This document shows, piece after piece, positions 43,313-52,111 of a stretch of DNA of 64,000 nt (position 1 is its first letter; each line of letters begins with the position of its first letter). The DNA is from Paenibacillus agri (GTDB lineage: Bacteria > Bacillota > Bacilli > Paenibacillales > Paenibacillaceae). Both the position numbers and the translations under genes were made by a program. The notes beneath the pieces were generated by a model that had not been told where the DNA came from, did no database searches, and saw nothing but the letters and a program-made list of their open reading frames with translations. The stretch covers positions 248,001 to 312,000 of the forward strand of contig NZ_JABWCS010000220.1 of NCBI RefSeq assembly GCF_013359945.1. Reading direction: 5' to 3'.

Positions 43313-43638
43313 AATACGAAACACGAAGCGAGTACTGATTTTGAGATAGATCGCAAAACAAGGATTTTGAAAAAAGATGGAGAATCTTGAAAGAGGAATA
43401 TGGCGATGCCAGTCACGCTATCACTCAATTTGCATATGAGGCTATGGACTTTGTACGTTGCAAATGGCAGTGCGAATGTATAGCTCACATAAAAATCCCG
43501 GGTCCTCCGCACCACGAATATTACATTAATTGTATATTTTTTTGTTGGTAAAGTGTGGTTTTATCCTTTGGACTGGAGTTAATGAGTAATTTTTCGCCCC
43601 AAATAAGGTATTTTACCTTTTTATAGGTGAAAATCGCT

Positions 43639-44326
43639 GTCGCTCCCCATGTGGGAGCGTGGATTGAAATCAGCAGGGAATTGAGTTAGAACGAGAGAAG
43701 GAGGTCGCTCCCCATGTGGGAGCGTGGATTGAAATATAGTTTATATCAAGTCCGTCATAGTCGTAATCAGTCGCTCCCCATGTGGGAGCGTGGATTGAAA
43801 TGATGGGCAAAAATTAAGTTCGCGAATAGTAGAAGTCGCTCCCCATGTGGGAGCGTGGATTGAAATATTTTGATAGGAGTCATAGCCGGATCTTCAGCCT
43901 CGTCGCTCCCCATGTGGGAGCGTGGATTGAAATTTGCGGGTAATCGTGGAGAAAACAATGCGATTCCGTCGCTCCCCATGTGGGAGCGTGGATTGAAATG
44001 GGGTATCAGGAGGCATACCTAACCTATCTGCAAGGGTAGCTCCCCATGTGGGAGCGTGGATTGAAATCTGATGGCTATGAACGAGAAGCAGGAGCAGATT
44101 TAGTCGCTCCCCATGCGGGAGCGTGGATTGAAATACTTTCAGGTGGTCACCAATAACCCGGACGTAACCAGTCGCTCCCCATGCGGGAGCGTGGATTGAA
44201 ATCGAACTAAGCGGATCCAGCGCTGAAGTTATGACGTCGCTCCCCATGCGAAAGCATAGATTGAAATTGAGCAAATGTCTGAGTAACTAATTTAGAAGCA
44301 TTGTAGCTTCCCATGTGGGAGCATAG
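43639..44326 (+). CRISPR. type I-C-like CRISPR array, ten full repeats plus a degenerate end
   Basis: The 32-bp repeat starts GTCGCTCCCC and ends GGATTGAAAT, the type I-C (Dvulg) kind. Copies start at 43639, 43704, 43770, 43835, 43902, 43968, 44036, 44103, 44171 and 44236, with a broken eleventh at 44303. Spacers are 33-36 bp and all different. Copy 7 has GTAGC, copies 8 and 9 have CATGCGGG, and copies 10 and 11 carry several changes. Decay toward the right, and the AT-rich leader at about 43520-43638, give rightward transcription. No cas gene is within 1 kb on either side or elsewhere in the window. Confidence 0.98.
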
Positions 44327-44476
44327 CGCTCCCCCACCACCAACCCTCTGCCCAACACCTCCTTTTCCCAAACAACCTTCCAATTTCAGCCCGATATCCT
44401 TTTCTTGGCTATTGATATTGGGTATAATTGATAGTGATATAACTTTTATCACAATGAATACAGGAGGAGGTAGATT

Positions 44477-44905
44477 ATGGACGGGAAGATTTTGTTTTTC
44501 TTACATATGATCGGGACTCTGGCGTTGGGATTTTATCTGGTGCTGCCTTTTATTCTGGGCCGTGCGGAGAAGCTGTCACCAGCTGCTAAAGAAGGTACGC
44601 TCAGCGCGATTGGCGGATTTAACCGTTTTGCCCAGTATGGATTGGTTATTCAACTACTGACTGGTGGTTACATGATGACCAAAGGCGAGTACTCCGTACC
44701 GTGGATGATTATCGTAGTTGTGCTGTTGCTTGCGATGTTTGCCCTGGGTGGCATTATGAGCAAGCCGCTGCGTCTGGCCGCTGCCGGTATGCGCGAGAAT
44801 CGTGATGTCTCGGGCGAGACTGCGAAAATCCGTACTATGAGTGCACTATTAATGGTGGTTCTGTTATTGATGGTGTTCTTCATGGTGTACAACCAAATTA
44901 TCTAG
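44477..44905 (+). CDS. four-span membrane protein, unknown
   Basis: The 142-residue protein has four hydrophobic segments (about residues 5-27, 54-68, 73-93 and 120-140) and short charged loops, similar in layout to DUF2269-type predicted membrane proteins, though I cannot confirm the family. The ATG at 44477 follows CAGGAGGAGG. It is alone between the CRISPR array and an SDR gene, with its own terminator at 44934. It is not a recognisable cas gene. Confidence 0.8.
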   Translation: MDGKILFFLHMIGTLALGFYLVLPFILGRAEKLSPAAKEGTLSAIGGFNRFAQYGLVIQLLTGGYMMTKGEYSVPWMIIVVVLLLAMFALGGIMSKPLRLAAAGMRENRDVSGETAKIRTMSALLMVVLLLMVFFMVYNQII

Positions 44906-44933
44906 TTCTGCATGGAACAGATTGAAAGCGGAT

Positions 44934-44979
44934 AAAAGACCGTTACTTGTGAGCATGGCTGACGAGAGGCGGTCTTTTT
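44934..44979. terminator. intrinsic terminator
   Basis: AAAAGACCG pairs with CGGTCTTTTT, with a partly paired loop. Confidence 0.75.
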
Positions 44980-45166
44980 GGCGTGAGAAATAATAAATTT
45001 TCTAATCTCCTCTTGTTGAGCTGCTATGTTTGATCCACTCCAATGTGTGGTAAGTAACATAACGTAAAGACAGGCCAAACTGTCAGCAACGCATAAACAT
45101 GGACCCTTGAGCCATCCTAAGATGATCAGCTTACATCCAATTGCACCGCGAAAGGAGACAGGGAAG

Positions 45167-46036
45167 ATGTCAGATAGCAAGCAGACGAAGAAGACTTTAC
45201 CGCCACAGGAGCAACAAAGCCAGCCCGGTATCGAGAGTCAAATGAATCCACGTCCTGAGTATGAGCCGAAGGGTTATAAGGCGGCAGGCAAGCTGCTGGG
45301 CAAGGCAGCGTTAATTACCGGAGGGGACAGCGGGATTGGCCGGGCGGTGGCAGTTCTTTTTGCCAAAGAAGGGGCCGATGTGGTCATTTCCTACCTCAAC
45401 GAACATTCGGATGCAGAAGAGACTAAACGTCAGGTGGAGCAGGAGGGGCGTAAATGTATCCTGATCTCCGGGGATATCGGCGTGGAGGCCTTTTGCCAGG
45501 ATTTAATCAATAAATCTGTGGACGGTCTCGGCAAACTGGATATCCTCATCAATAATGCCGCAGAGCAGCATCCGCAGGATAAAATCGAGGACATAACCTC
45601 CGAGCAGCTGGAGCGGACCTTCCGTACGAATATTTTCTCCATGTTCTATTTAACGAAGGCAGCTATGCCGCATTTAAAAGAAGGCTCGACCATCATCAAC
45701 ACGACTTCCATTACGGCTTATCGCGGAAGCCCGCAGCTGCTGGATTATTCGTCCACCAAAGGGGCGATTCTCAGCTTTACCCGTTCGCTGTCTGCTAATC
45801 TGGCCGATAAGGGGATTCGGGTCAATGGGGTCGCGCCTGGGCCAATCTGGACTCCGCTGATTCCATCCACCTTCGATGCGCAGAAGGTTAGTGAATTCGG
45901 GGCCACTCAGCCGATGAAACGCCCGGGACAGCCAGAAGAGCTGGCACCGGCTTATGTCTATTTGGCCTCCGACGACTCGACGTATGTGACCGGGCAGGTT
46001 ATTCATGTCAACGGTGGCGAGGTTGTTAACGGCTAA
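45167..46036 (+). CDS. SDR-family oxidoreductase, YdaD/YhdF (GSP39)-like
   Basis: The 289-residue protein has an unstructured N terminus (KKTLPPQEQQSQPGIESQMN) followed by a classical SDR: ALITGGDSGIGRAVAVLF near residue 47, INNAAEQHP near 126, the active-site Ser in INTTSITAY and Y-x3-K in YSSTKGA near 193, and the C-terminal YVTGQVIHVNGGE. The long N-terminal extension with the PP-x-Q-x-Q motif is typical of the general stress protein 39/YdaD branch. Substrate unknown. The ATG at 45167 follows AAAGGAGACAGGGAAG. A terminator follows; regulation is not visible. Confidence 0.88.
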   Translation: MSDSKQTKKTLPPQEQQSQPGIESQMNPRPEYEPKGYKAAGKLLGKAALITGGDSGIGRAVAVLFAKEGADVVISYLNEHSDAEETKRQVEQEGRKCILISGDIGVEAFCQDLINKSVDGLGKLDILINNAAEQHPQDKIEDITSEQLERTFRTNIFSMFYLTKAAMPHLKEGSTIINTTSITAYRGSPQLLDYSSTKGAILSFTRSLSANLADKGIRVNGVAPGPIWTPLIPSTFDAQKVSEFGATQPMKRPGQPEELAPAYVYLASDDSTYVTGQVIHVNGGEVVNG

Positions 46037-46058
46037 GCGTATTTGGAGGTTATAACAG

Positions 46059-46105
46059 AAGCGTCTATCCTATCCTTGAACAGGATTTGGAGAGGCGCTT
46101 TTTTT
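46059..46105. terminator. intrinsic terminator
   Basis: AAGCGTCT and inner ATCC pair with GGAT and AGGCGCTT, followed by a T run. Confidence 0.8.
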
Positions 46106-46246
46106 GGTGTGCAGCGGGAGGTATAAAGTGTAGATGGTCAACCTGTCAAATTTAAAGTAAACCCTTTCATACGAGGCTCAATATGATATTATATTAATTA
46201 TAAATAGACCTGAGACAACCTAGGACTGAGAGGAGCCTGATGAAGC

Positions 46247-47842
46247 ATGCAGCAATTTGAAGACAGCATTTATAACCTGATTGTAGAGACCTCCACGAAT
46301 CTGCCGGGTGATGTCCGGCGGGCGGTTGCCAAGGGACGTGCACTTGAAGACCGGGCGACCCGGTCGGGGCTGGCACTCGCCACGATTGCGCAAAATATCG
46401 GGATGGCAGAGCAGCAGGCTTCGCCGATCTGTCAGGACACAGGCATGCCTACCTTTATCATCCACACACCAGTGGGTATCAACCAGATCGAGATGAAGAA
46501 GGATATCTTCAGCGCTGTGCAAAGAGCGACCAAGAATGGCAAGCTGCGCCCGAACTCTGTAGACTCGCTCACAGGGGAGAACAGCGGAGATAATCTTGGC
46601 GCCGGAACACCAGTGATTCATTTTGAACAATGGGAAGAAGAAGGCATAGATGTCAGGCTCATTCTTAAAGGTGGCGGCTGCGAAAACAAAAATATTCAGT
46701 ACAGCCTTCCTGCCGAACTAGAAGGACTGGGCAAAGCAGGACGTGATCTGGATGGTATCCGCAAATGTATCCTGCATGCGGTGTATCAAGCGCAGGGTCA
46801 GGGATGCAGTGCCGGATTCATCGGTGTTGGCATTGGCGGTGACCGCACAACGGGTTACGAATTGGCGAAGAAACAGCTGTTCCGTAAGGTCGATGATGTC
46901 AATCCGTTGGAAGATTTGCAGAAGCTGGAAGACTATATTTTAGAGAATGCCAACAAGCTGGGCATTGGGACGATGGGCTTTGGCGGCGAAGTGACGCTGC
47001 TGGGCTGCAAGGTTGGTGTGATGAACCGTCTTCCGGCGAGCTTTTTTGTCTCCGTTGCTTATAACTGCTGGGCTTTCCGCCGTCAAGGGGTGCTGGTCGA
47101 TCCAACTACGGGCGGAATCACAGAATGGCTTTACGAAAGTGGAACTGGAATCTCTGTGGAAGATGGCACCGAGGCTGCAATTCCTGTAGCGGCTTTGTCG
47201 GAGTCTTCCGAAGCAGGTAGCGGTTTGGAAAATGCAGGTTCCGGGACAGCTACAGGCGGTTCACGAGAAGTGCGTCTGACGACACCAATCAGCGAAGAGG
47301 ACGTTCGCAGCCTACGGGTCGGAGATGTAGTTATTTTGTCAGGCGAGATGCACACTGGACGTGATGCATTGCATAAATACCTGATGGATCACGAGGCGCC
47401 GGTGGATCTCGATGGTGCAGTAATTTATCACTGCGGTCCGGTTATGCTCAAGGATGAGGAAGGCTGGCATGTAAAAGCGGCGGGGCCGACCACCAGCATC
47501 CGCGAGGAGCCATACCAAGGTGATATTCTGAAGAAATTTGGTATCCGCGCCGTTATTGGTAAAGGCGGCATGGGGGCCAAAACGTTGAAGGCTTTGCAGG
47601 AACACGGCGGCGTGTACCTCAATGCCATTGGTGGAGCTGCGCAATATTATGCGGAATGCATCAAGAAAGTTAACGCTGTGGATTTCATGGAGTTTGGCAT
47701 TCCGGAAGCCATGTGGCATCTGCAGGTGGATGGCTTCGCAGCCATCGTCACGATGGACGCTCACGGGAACAGTCTGCATGCTGACGTGGAGAAGGATTCA
47801 GCTGCCAAGTTAGCTCAATTCCGGGAGCCGGTATTCCAGTAA
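46247..47842 (+). CDS. class I fumarate hydratase
   Basis: The 531-residue protein is a fused class I fumarase: the alpha part has SPICQDTGMP near residue 61, KGGGCENKNIQYSL near 142 and GQGCSAGFIGVGIGGDRT near 186 (three Cys likely holding the 4Fe-4S cluster), and the beta part has SGEMHTGRDALHKYL near 366 and AVIGKGGMGAKTL near 435. It interconverts fumarate and malate. A Ser/Gly/Ala/Glu-rich linker (about residues 317-339) joins the parts. The ATG at 46247 has GAGGAG ten bases upstream; the ATG at 46240 is out of frame and stops at once. It stands apart from citZ-icd-mdh. Confidence 0.93.
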   Translation: MQQFEDSIYNLIVETSTNLPGDVRRAVAKGRALEDRATRSGLALATIAQNIGMAEQQASPICQDTGMPTFIIHTPVGINQIEMKKDIFSAVQRATKNGKLRPNSVDSLTGENSGDNLGAGTPVIHFEQWEEEGIDVRLILKGGGCENKNIQYSLPAELEGLGKAGRDLDGIRKCILHAVYQAQGQGCSAGFIGVGIGGDRTTGYELAKKQLFRKVDDVNPLEDLQKLEDYILENANKLGIGTMGFGGEVTLLGCKVGVMNRLPASFFVSVAYNCWAFRRQGVLVDPTTGGITEWLYESGTGISVEDGTEAAIPVAALSESSEAGSGLENAGSGTATGGSREVRLTTPISEEDVRSLRVGDVVILSGEMHTGRDALHKYLMDHEAPVDLDGAVIYHCGPVMLKDEEGWHVKAAGPTTSIREEPYQGDILKKFGIRAVIGKGGMGAKTLKALQEHGGVYLNAIGGAAQYYAECIKKVNAVDFMEFGIPEAMWHLQVDGFAAIVTMDAHGNSLHADVEKDSAAKLAQFREPVFQ

Positions 47843-47946
47843 GTCATTATCTAGCCCGTTTGATAGCCTTGTTATATGTGGATGCCCCACGCATAGCGAT
47901 GGACTCAGCGGGCTTTCTTATTCAATTGCGGGGGAGGAAGAAACAG

Positions 47947-48336
47947 ATGTCACCACACTATGTAAGAAACGGGCTTCAGACGATTACTCCTTATTTTATT
48001 GTATCTAATGCTGACCGCTTGGTAGATTTTGTAGTGCATTGTTTTGAGGCCCGGATCATTGATATGCTGCGCAGCGACGACGGGCGGATCAAGCATGCCG
48101 AACTCCGAATCGGTGACTCAATGATCGAGTTGTCCGAAGCCAATAAGAAATATCCGCCGGTGCAGCAAACCATTCATCTATATGTTAGTGACGTGGACAA
48201 AACCTATCTAAAATGCCTGGAATCCGGTGGGATCATTATTGATGAGCCGGTGGATAAACCATATGGTGAACGCGGTGCCGGCATTAGAGACCCCCATGGG
48301 AACCAGTGGTTTATTGCGACTCGTACGCAAGATTGA
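47947..48336 (+). CDS. VOC-family (glyoxalase/PhnB-like) protein
   Basis: The 129-residue protein shows the PhnB-like beta-alpha-beta-beta-beta repeat: ITPYFIVSNADRLVDFV near residue 14, HAELRIGDSMIELSE near 53, HLYVSDVDKTYLKCLESG near 77 and IRDPHGNQWFIATR near 112. Metal ligands of active members are only partly recognisable, so catalysis is uncertain. The ATG at 47947 has GGGAGGAAG upstream; the open frame before it is non-coding. It follows the fumarase by about 100 bases. Confidence 0.85.
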   Translation: MSPHYVRNGLQTITPYFIVSNADRLVDFVVHCFEARIIDMLRSDDGRIKHAELRIGDSMIELSEANKKYPPVQQTIHLYVSDVDKTYLKCLESGGIIIDEPVDKPYGERGAGIRDPHGNQWFIATRTQD

Positions 48337-48360
48337 GTGCCTCTTAGCAGGATGTAACCA

Positions 48361-48404
48361 GGAAGGGCGCCGCTGCAGATTTTCTGCGGAGGTGGCCCTT
48401 CTTT
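48361..48404. terminator. intrinsic terminator
   Basis: GAAGGGC-GCC and CCGC-TGCAGA pair with TCTGCGG and GG-tGGCCCTTC, followed by TTTATTTT. Confidence 0.78.
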
Positions 48405-48414
48405 ATTTTGGCAT

Positions 48415-48446
48415 TTTACATTGCGTTAAAACTTGGCCTGTATAAT
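48415..48446 (+). promoter_or_regulatory. PhoP-box promoter of phoR
   Basis: TTTACA (48415-48420) and TTAAAA (48426-48431) are 11 bp apart, followed nine bases later by TATAAT (48441-48446). The layout equals that before phoP and pstB. No good -35 is present, as expected for a PhoP-activated promoter. Confidence 0.68.
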
Positions 48447-48530
48447 GAACAGAATCGAACTGGCATTTTAACAAAAATGAGGTTAGGATTATTTTTAGAG
48501 AACATATGTAAAGAAAGAGGAAACTTATTC

Positions 48531-50324
48531 ATGAAACCGTTTCGTATTCGGCTTACAATCATACTGATGACACTTATCGGGATTTCGATGATCGGTGCCG
48601 GATTTACAATGGCGCATCTCTTCAAGGAATCACATATTTCAGCGCTCGAAGAAAACATGTCCCGGGAAATAAAATTACTGTCGGGTACGTTTCAGTTCAG
48701 GGAAATGAACAGCCCGGATGCTATGACTTACTACACGGAGCAAGCCAGACATATCGCAGGGTTGACTAAGTCCAGAATCACTTTCATTACCAAGGACGGA
48801 AAGGTGATCGGGGATTCGGAGAAGGATCCGCTGCTGATGGACAACCACTCCAAACGGGAGGAAGAGGTGCTGGCTGCCAAGGAAGGCATAGGCCGTGCCA
48901 TTCGATATAGTGATACTTTGAACAAAACAATGATGTATGTTGCCGGAGCTGTGGATTCCGATCAAGGTTTTCACGGTTATATTCGTCTCTCGATGTCCCT
49001 GGATGCTGTGACCGAAGGGCTGAACCGGGCCTGGATGATTATGGCCGCAGGTCTGGTTCTCCTGTTTATGGCCGCTACCTTTGTCAGTTACAGGGTGGCG
49101 TCCGGCATGACTTCGCCGATTGAACAGATCACGAGGGTGGCAAGGCGTATCACGGATCTGGACTATGACGCCCGGGTGCCGATGAAGCGCAAGGATGAGA
49201 TTGGGCAGTTGGCCAAAGCGATTAATGCCATGGCGGACAGTCTGCAGAATCAACTCAAGACGATCCGCGACAACGAGGATCTGCTGCAAAGCGTGCTCGA
49301 CAATATGACCGGGGGCATCCTGATGATTAATGAAGAGGGCGAGATTGCGCTGTTGAACCGGGCTGCCGAGCATATGCTGGATGTCAGCAACAACGAGATG
49401 GCCGGACAGTCGTATCAGGAGCTAAAGCGTCATTACGAGTTGACCCGGCTAGTGGATGAGGGGGTCTCTCGAAGAGAGCCGATCCATGAGGAACGCAGTA
49501 TTTATAATCCGACAGAGCGTATTGTACGCCTGGACGGTGTACCAATGATGCAGGATGGCTCTTACAGAGGGATGTTGTTCCTGTTGCAAGAAGTTACGGA
49601 TATCCGGCGCCTGGAGAAAATGCGCAGCGAGTTCGTGGCGAACGTCTCTCATGAGCTGAAGACTCCGGTAGCCGCAGTTAAGGGCTTTGCGGAGACCTTG
49701 CTCGGCGGGGGTGTTACAGACGAGAAGACCGCACGTTCGTTCCTCCAAATCATCTATGATGAGAATGAACGATTGAACCGCTTGATCGGTGATATTCTGG
49801 AACTATCCAAAATTGAGTCCAAGCGTGTTCAACTGGAATGCTCGCCAGTTCATGTTATTGATTTCTTCGATTCCGTACTGGAGACGATGAGCAAAGTGGC
49901 AGAGAAGAAGAATATTAGCCTCAGTGCCACAGTGCCGCCGGAGCTATTCATGGAGGGCGATGAGGACAAGCTTCGTCAGATCTTCATGAACCTGTTGTCC
50001 AATTCCATCAACTACACCCAGGACGGGGGTAATGTGAAGGTAACCGTGGCCAACCGGATGGAGGACGACGGCACTGAGAAAGTGATCTTCGCGGTCAGTG
50101 ATACCGGGATGGGCATTCCGCGTAAGGACCTGCCGCGTATCTTCGAACGCTTCTACCGGGTGGATAAAGCGAGGTCCAGAAGTTCCGGTGGTACAGGTCT
50201 TGGATTGTCCATTGTGAAGCATCTCGTGGATTTACACCGCGGAAATATCAGTGTTGAAAGTGATCTTGGCATTGGAAGCACATTTACTGTTGAACTTCCG
50301 CTGCTTCAGGAAGATGAAGAATAA
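48531..50324 (+). CDS. phoR: phosphate sensor histidine kinase PhoR
   Basis: The 597-residue protein has a membrane span (about residues 8-29), an extracytoplasmic sensor domain (30-165), a second span (about 168-188), HAMP (190-245), PAS (250-355), the dimer/phosphorylation helix FVANVSHELKTPVAAVKGFA near residue 367 with the active His, and an ATPase domain (LLSNSINY near 486, SDTGMGIP, GGTGLGLSIVKHL). It matches PhoR of the phosphate-limitation response. The ATG at 48531 has AAAGAGG upstream. It precedes phoP, the reverse of B. subtilis, and each has its own PhoP-box promoter. Confidence 0.92.
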   Translation: MKPFRIRLTIILMTLIGISMIGAGFTMAHLFKESHISALEENMSREIKLLSGTFQFREMNSPDAMTYYTEQARHIAGLTKSRITFITKDGKVIGDSEKDPLLMDNHSKREEEVLAAKEGIGRAIRYSDTLNKTMMYVAGAVDSDQGFHGYIRLSMSLDAVTEGLNRAWMIMAAGLVLLFMAATFVSYRVASGMTSPIEQITRVARRITDLDYDARVPMKRKDEIGQLAKAINAMADSLQNQLKTIRDNEDLLQSVLDNMTGGILMINEEGEIALLNRAAEHMLDVSNNEMAGQSYQELKRHYELTRLVDEGVSRREPIHEERSIYNPTERIVRLDGVPMMQDGSYRGMLFLLQEVTDIRRLEKMRSEFVANVSHELKTPVAAVKGFAETLLGGGVTDEKTARSFLQIIYDENERLNRLIGDILELSKIESKRVQLECSPVHVIDFFDSVLETMSKVAEKKNISLSATVPPELFMEGDEDKLRQIFMNLLSNSINYTQDGGNVKVTVANRMEDDGTEKVIFAVSDTGMGIPRKDLPRIFERFYRVDKARSRSSGGTGLGLSIVKHLVDLHRGNISVESDLGIGSTFTVELPLLQEDEE

Positions 50325-50361
50325 GTGTGGGGATAATTAATCGCTGAGCGTTTCTATCTTT

Positions 50362-50393
50362 TTTACACCAAGTTAACATTTCGGTGATATGAT
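50362..50393 (+). promoter_or_regulatory. PhoP-box promoter of phoP
   Basis: TTTACA (50362-50367) and TTAACA (50373-50378), 11 bp apart, precede TATGAT (50388-50393) by nine bases. It lies in the 120-bp phoR-phoP gap. Confidence 0.7.
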
Positions 50394-50444
50394 GGCATTG
50401 TTGCTGTTTTGTAAAATTTAAAACATATGAATACGGGGGAACTT

Positions 50445-51173
50445 ATGGCACAACGATTGCTTGTCATTGAAGACGAACCGACGCTGGCCCGCCTGTTGTC
50501 CTACAACCTGACACAGGAAGGTTATGAGGTCACGGTAGAGGATCATGGAACCGCAGGATATGATCGTGCGACCCGGGAGCCCTTTGACCTCATCGTACTG
50601 GATTTAATGCTGCCTGGAATGAACGGTATTGACATTCTTGATAAATTGCGTGGTCAAGGCATCCGCACACCGGTTATTGTGCTGACCGCCAAAAATGCAG
50701 AAGAAGATGTTGTCCGTGGATTGAAATCGGGAGCTGATGATTATATAACAAAACCATTTGGCGTCTCAGAGCTACTGGCCCGGGTCAGCGCAGTGCTACG
50801 CCGGATTTCTGGACTGGCAGAAGAGGCACCGGCGGAAACGACGGCGTCTGCATCTACCATTATTTTGGGACAACTTGAGATTTATCCCGAGCGGTACGAG
50901 GTTTCGCTTGGCGGACACAGCATCAACCTGCGTCCGAAGGAATTTGAAGTGCTGCTGTACTTGGCCCGCAAGCCAGGGGTTGTGCTTACACGTGACGATC
51001 TGATGAATGCAGTGTGGGGCTTCGACTACATTGGTGGACAGCGGACGGTTGACGTGCATGTCAGCTCCTTGCGTAAAAAGCTGGAGCTTGATCCCGAGTC
51101 GGTTCATATTGATTCAATTCGCGGAGTTGGCTACAAACTCGTTGTGAATAAGAAGAGGGCTCCTGTCATATAA
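50445..51173 (+). CDS. phoP: phosphate response regulator PhoP
   Basis: The 242-residue protein is an OmpR-type regulator: the receiver has LLVIEDEPTLARLL, the phosphoacceptor Asp in LIVLDLMLPGMNGID near residue 53 and the Lys in YITKPFGVSEL near 103, and the DNA-binding winged helix has LRPKEFEVLLYLARKPG near 160 and TVDVHVSSLRKKL near 202. Directly downstream of phoR, it is the likely PhoP. The ATG at 50445 has GGGGGAA upstream, better than the ATG at 50427. The terminator stem begins within the last codons. Confidence 0.92.
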   Translation: MAQRLLVIEDEPTLARLLSYNLTQEGYEVTVEDHGTAGYDRATREPFDLIVLDLMLPGMNGIDILDKLRGQGIRTPVIVLTAKNAEEDVVRGLKSGADDYITKPFGVSELLARVSAVLRRISGLAEEAPAETTASASTIILGQLEIYPERYEVSLGGHSINLRPKEFEVLLYLARKPGVVLTRDDLMNAVWGFDYIGGQRTVDVHVSSLRKKLELDPESVHIDSIRGVGYKLVVNKKRAPVI

Positions 51174-51196
51174 TTGACGGGGGTTCTTTTTTGCGT
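51156..51196. terminator. intrinsic terminator of phoP
   Basis: AGAGGGCTCCTGTCA pairs with TTGACGGGGGTTCT (G-T pairs allowed), followed by TTTTTT. The left arm overlaps the end of phoP. Confidence 0.72.
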
Positions 51197-51201
51197 CTTA
51201 T

Positions 51202-51255
51202 TTTACAATGCGTTAACATTTCTCCACAACTCTATTTACACTGCCCGGGTATCAT
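51202..51255 (+). promoter_or_regulatory. PhoP-box array and promoter of pstB-phoU
   Basis: Sites lie 11 bp apart at 51202 (TTTACA), 51213 (TTAACA), 51224 (CCACAA, weak) and 51235 (TTTACA), and the last is nine bases before a -10 TATCAT (51250-51255). Four-site arrays in 11-bp steps are the known PhoP-binding layout in B. subtilis. Confidence 0.75.
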
Positions 51256-51291
51256 GAGGTACGAAGATGATGAGAAGGAGACGCAAAACTA

Positions 51292-52047
51292 ATGAAATCC
51301 ATCATTGACATAGAGAAATTGGATCTCTATTATGAGTCTTTTCACGCGCTAAAGAATGTGGAACTACAGATTCCGGAGAAACAGGTTACAGCTTTTATCG
51401 GGCCTTCCGGCTGTGGTAAGTCTACGCTTTTGCGTACCCTAAACCGAATGAATGATATGATTCCCGGAACACGTATTGAAGGTAAAGTTAAGATCGGCGG
51501 CAAAGATATTTACAGTGACGATGTTGAAGTGGAAAGCTTGCGCAAGCAGGTCGGCATGGTATTCCAACAGCCTAATCCTTTTCCAAAGTCCATTTATGAC
51601 AATGTAGCCTACGGTCCTCGACTGCACGGAATCCGCTCGAAGAGTGAACTGGACGGTATCGTAGAACAAAGTCTGCGTCAATCCGCTCTTTGGGAGGAAG
51701 TTAAAGACTTCCTGAAGAAATCCGCGCTCAGTCTGTCCGGGGGACAGCAGCAACGGCTCTGTATTGCCAGAGCACTCGCTGTGCAGCCTGACATCCTGCT
51801 CATGGATGAAGCAACCTCAGCGCTTGATCCTGTATCCACGCTTAAGATTGAAGAGCTGGTGCAGGAGCTGCGGGACAAGTATACGATTGTTATGGTTACA
51901 CATAACATGCATCAGGCGGCACGCGTCTCAGGACGAACAGTATTCTTCCTGAACGGTGTGATTGTGGAGGCGGCAGATACAGAGCTGCTGTTCTCGAACC
52001 CTAAGGATTCACGCACGGAAGATTATATTTCGGGACGCTTCGGTTAA
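51292..52047 (+). CDS. pstB: phosphate ABC transporter ATP-binding protein
   Basis: The 251-residue protein has Walker A FIGPSGCGKSTLLRTLNRMN near residue 35, VGMVFQQPNPFPKSIYDNV near 83, signature LSGGQQQRLCIARALA near 146 and Walker B ILLMDEATSALDP near 166. The FQQPNPFPKSI and DNVAYGPR segments are typical of PstB. It powers PstCA phosphate import. The ATG at 51292 has GAAGGAG upstream. pstS, pstC and pstA are not adjacent, so PstB must serve permease genes elsewhere. Confidence 0.93.
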   Translation: MKSIIDIEKLDLYYESFHALKNVELQIPEKQVTAFIGPSGCGKSTLLRTLNRMNDMIPGTRIEGKVKIGGKDIYSDDVEVESLRKQVGMVFQQPNPFPKSIYDNVAYGPRLHGIRSKSELDGIVEQSLRQSALWEEVKDFLKKSALSLSGGQQQRLCIARALAVQPDILLMDEATSALDPVSTLKIEELVQELRDKYTIVMVTHNMHQAARVSGRTVFFLNGVIVEAADTELLFSNPKDSRTEDYISGRFG

Positions 52048-52111
52048 GCTTTTTAATAAAGCGGGATTGAAGTGACAACTGACATACCACCTGAGGAGGA
52101 TCGCTCTGGAT

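Noticed and set aside
43894..44274. leftward open frame through CRISPR repeats
   Set aside because: The protein is a repeat of the antisense CRISPR unit; the array explains it fully.
44477..44905. membrane protein beside the CRISPR array as a cas or defence gene
   Set aside because: It has no Cas motif, has its own ribosome site and terminator, and resembles ordinary small membrane proteins.
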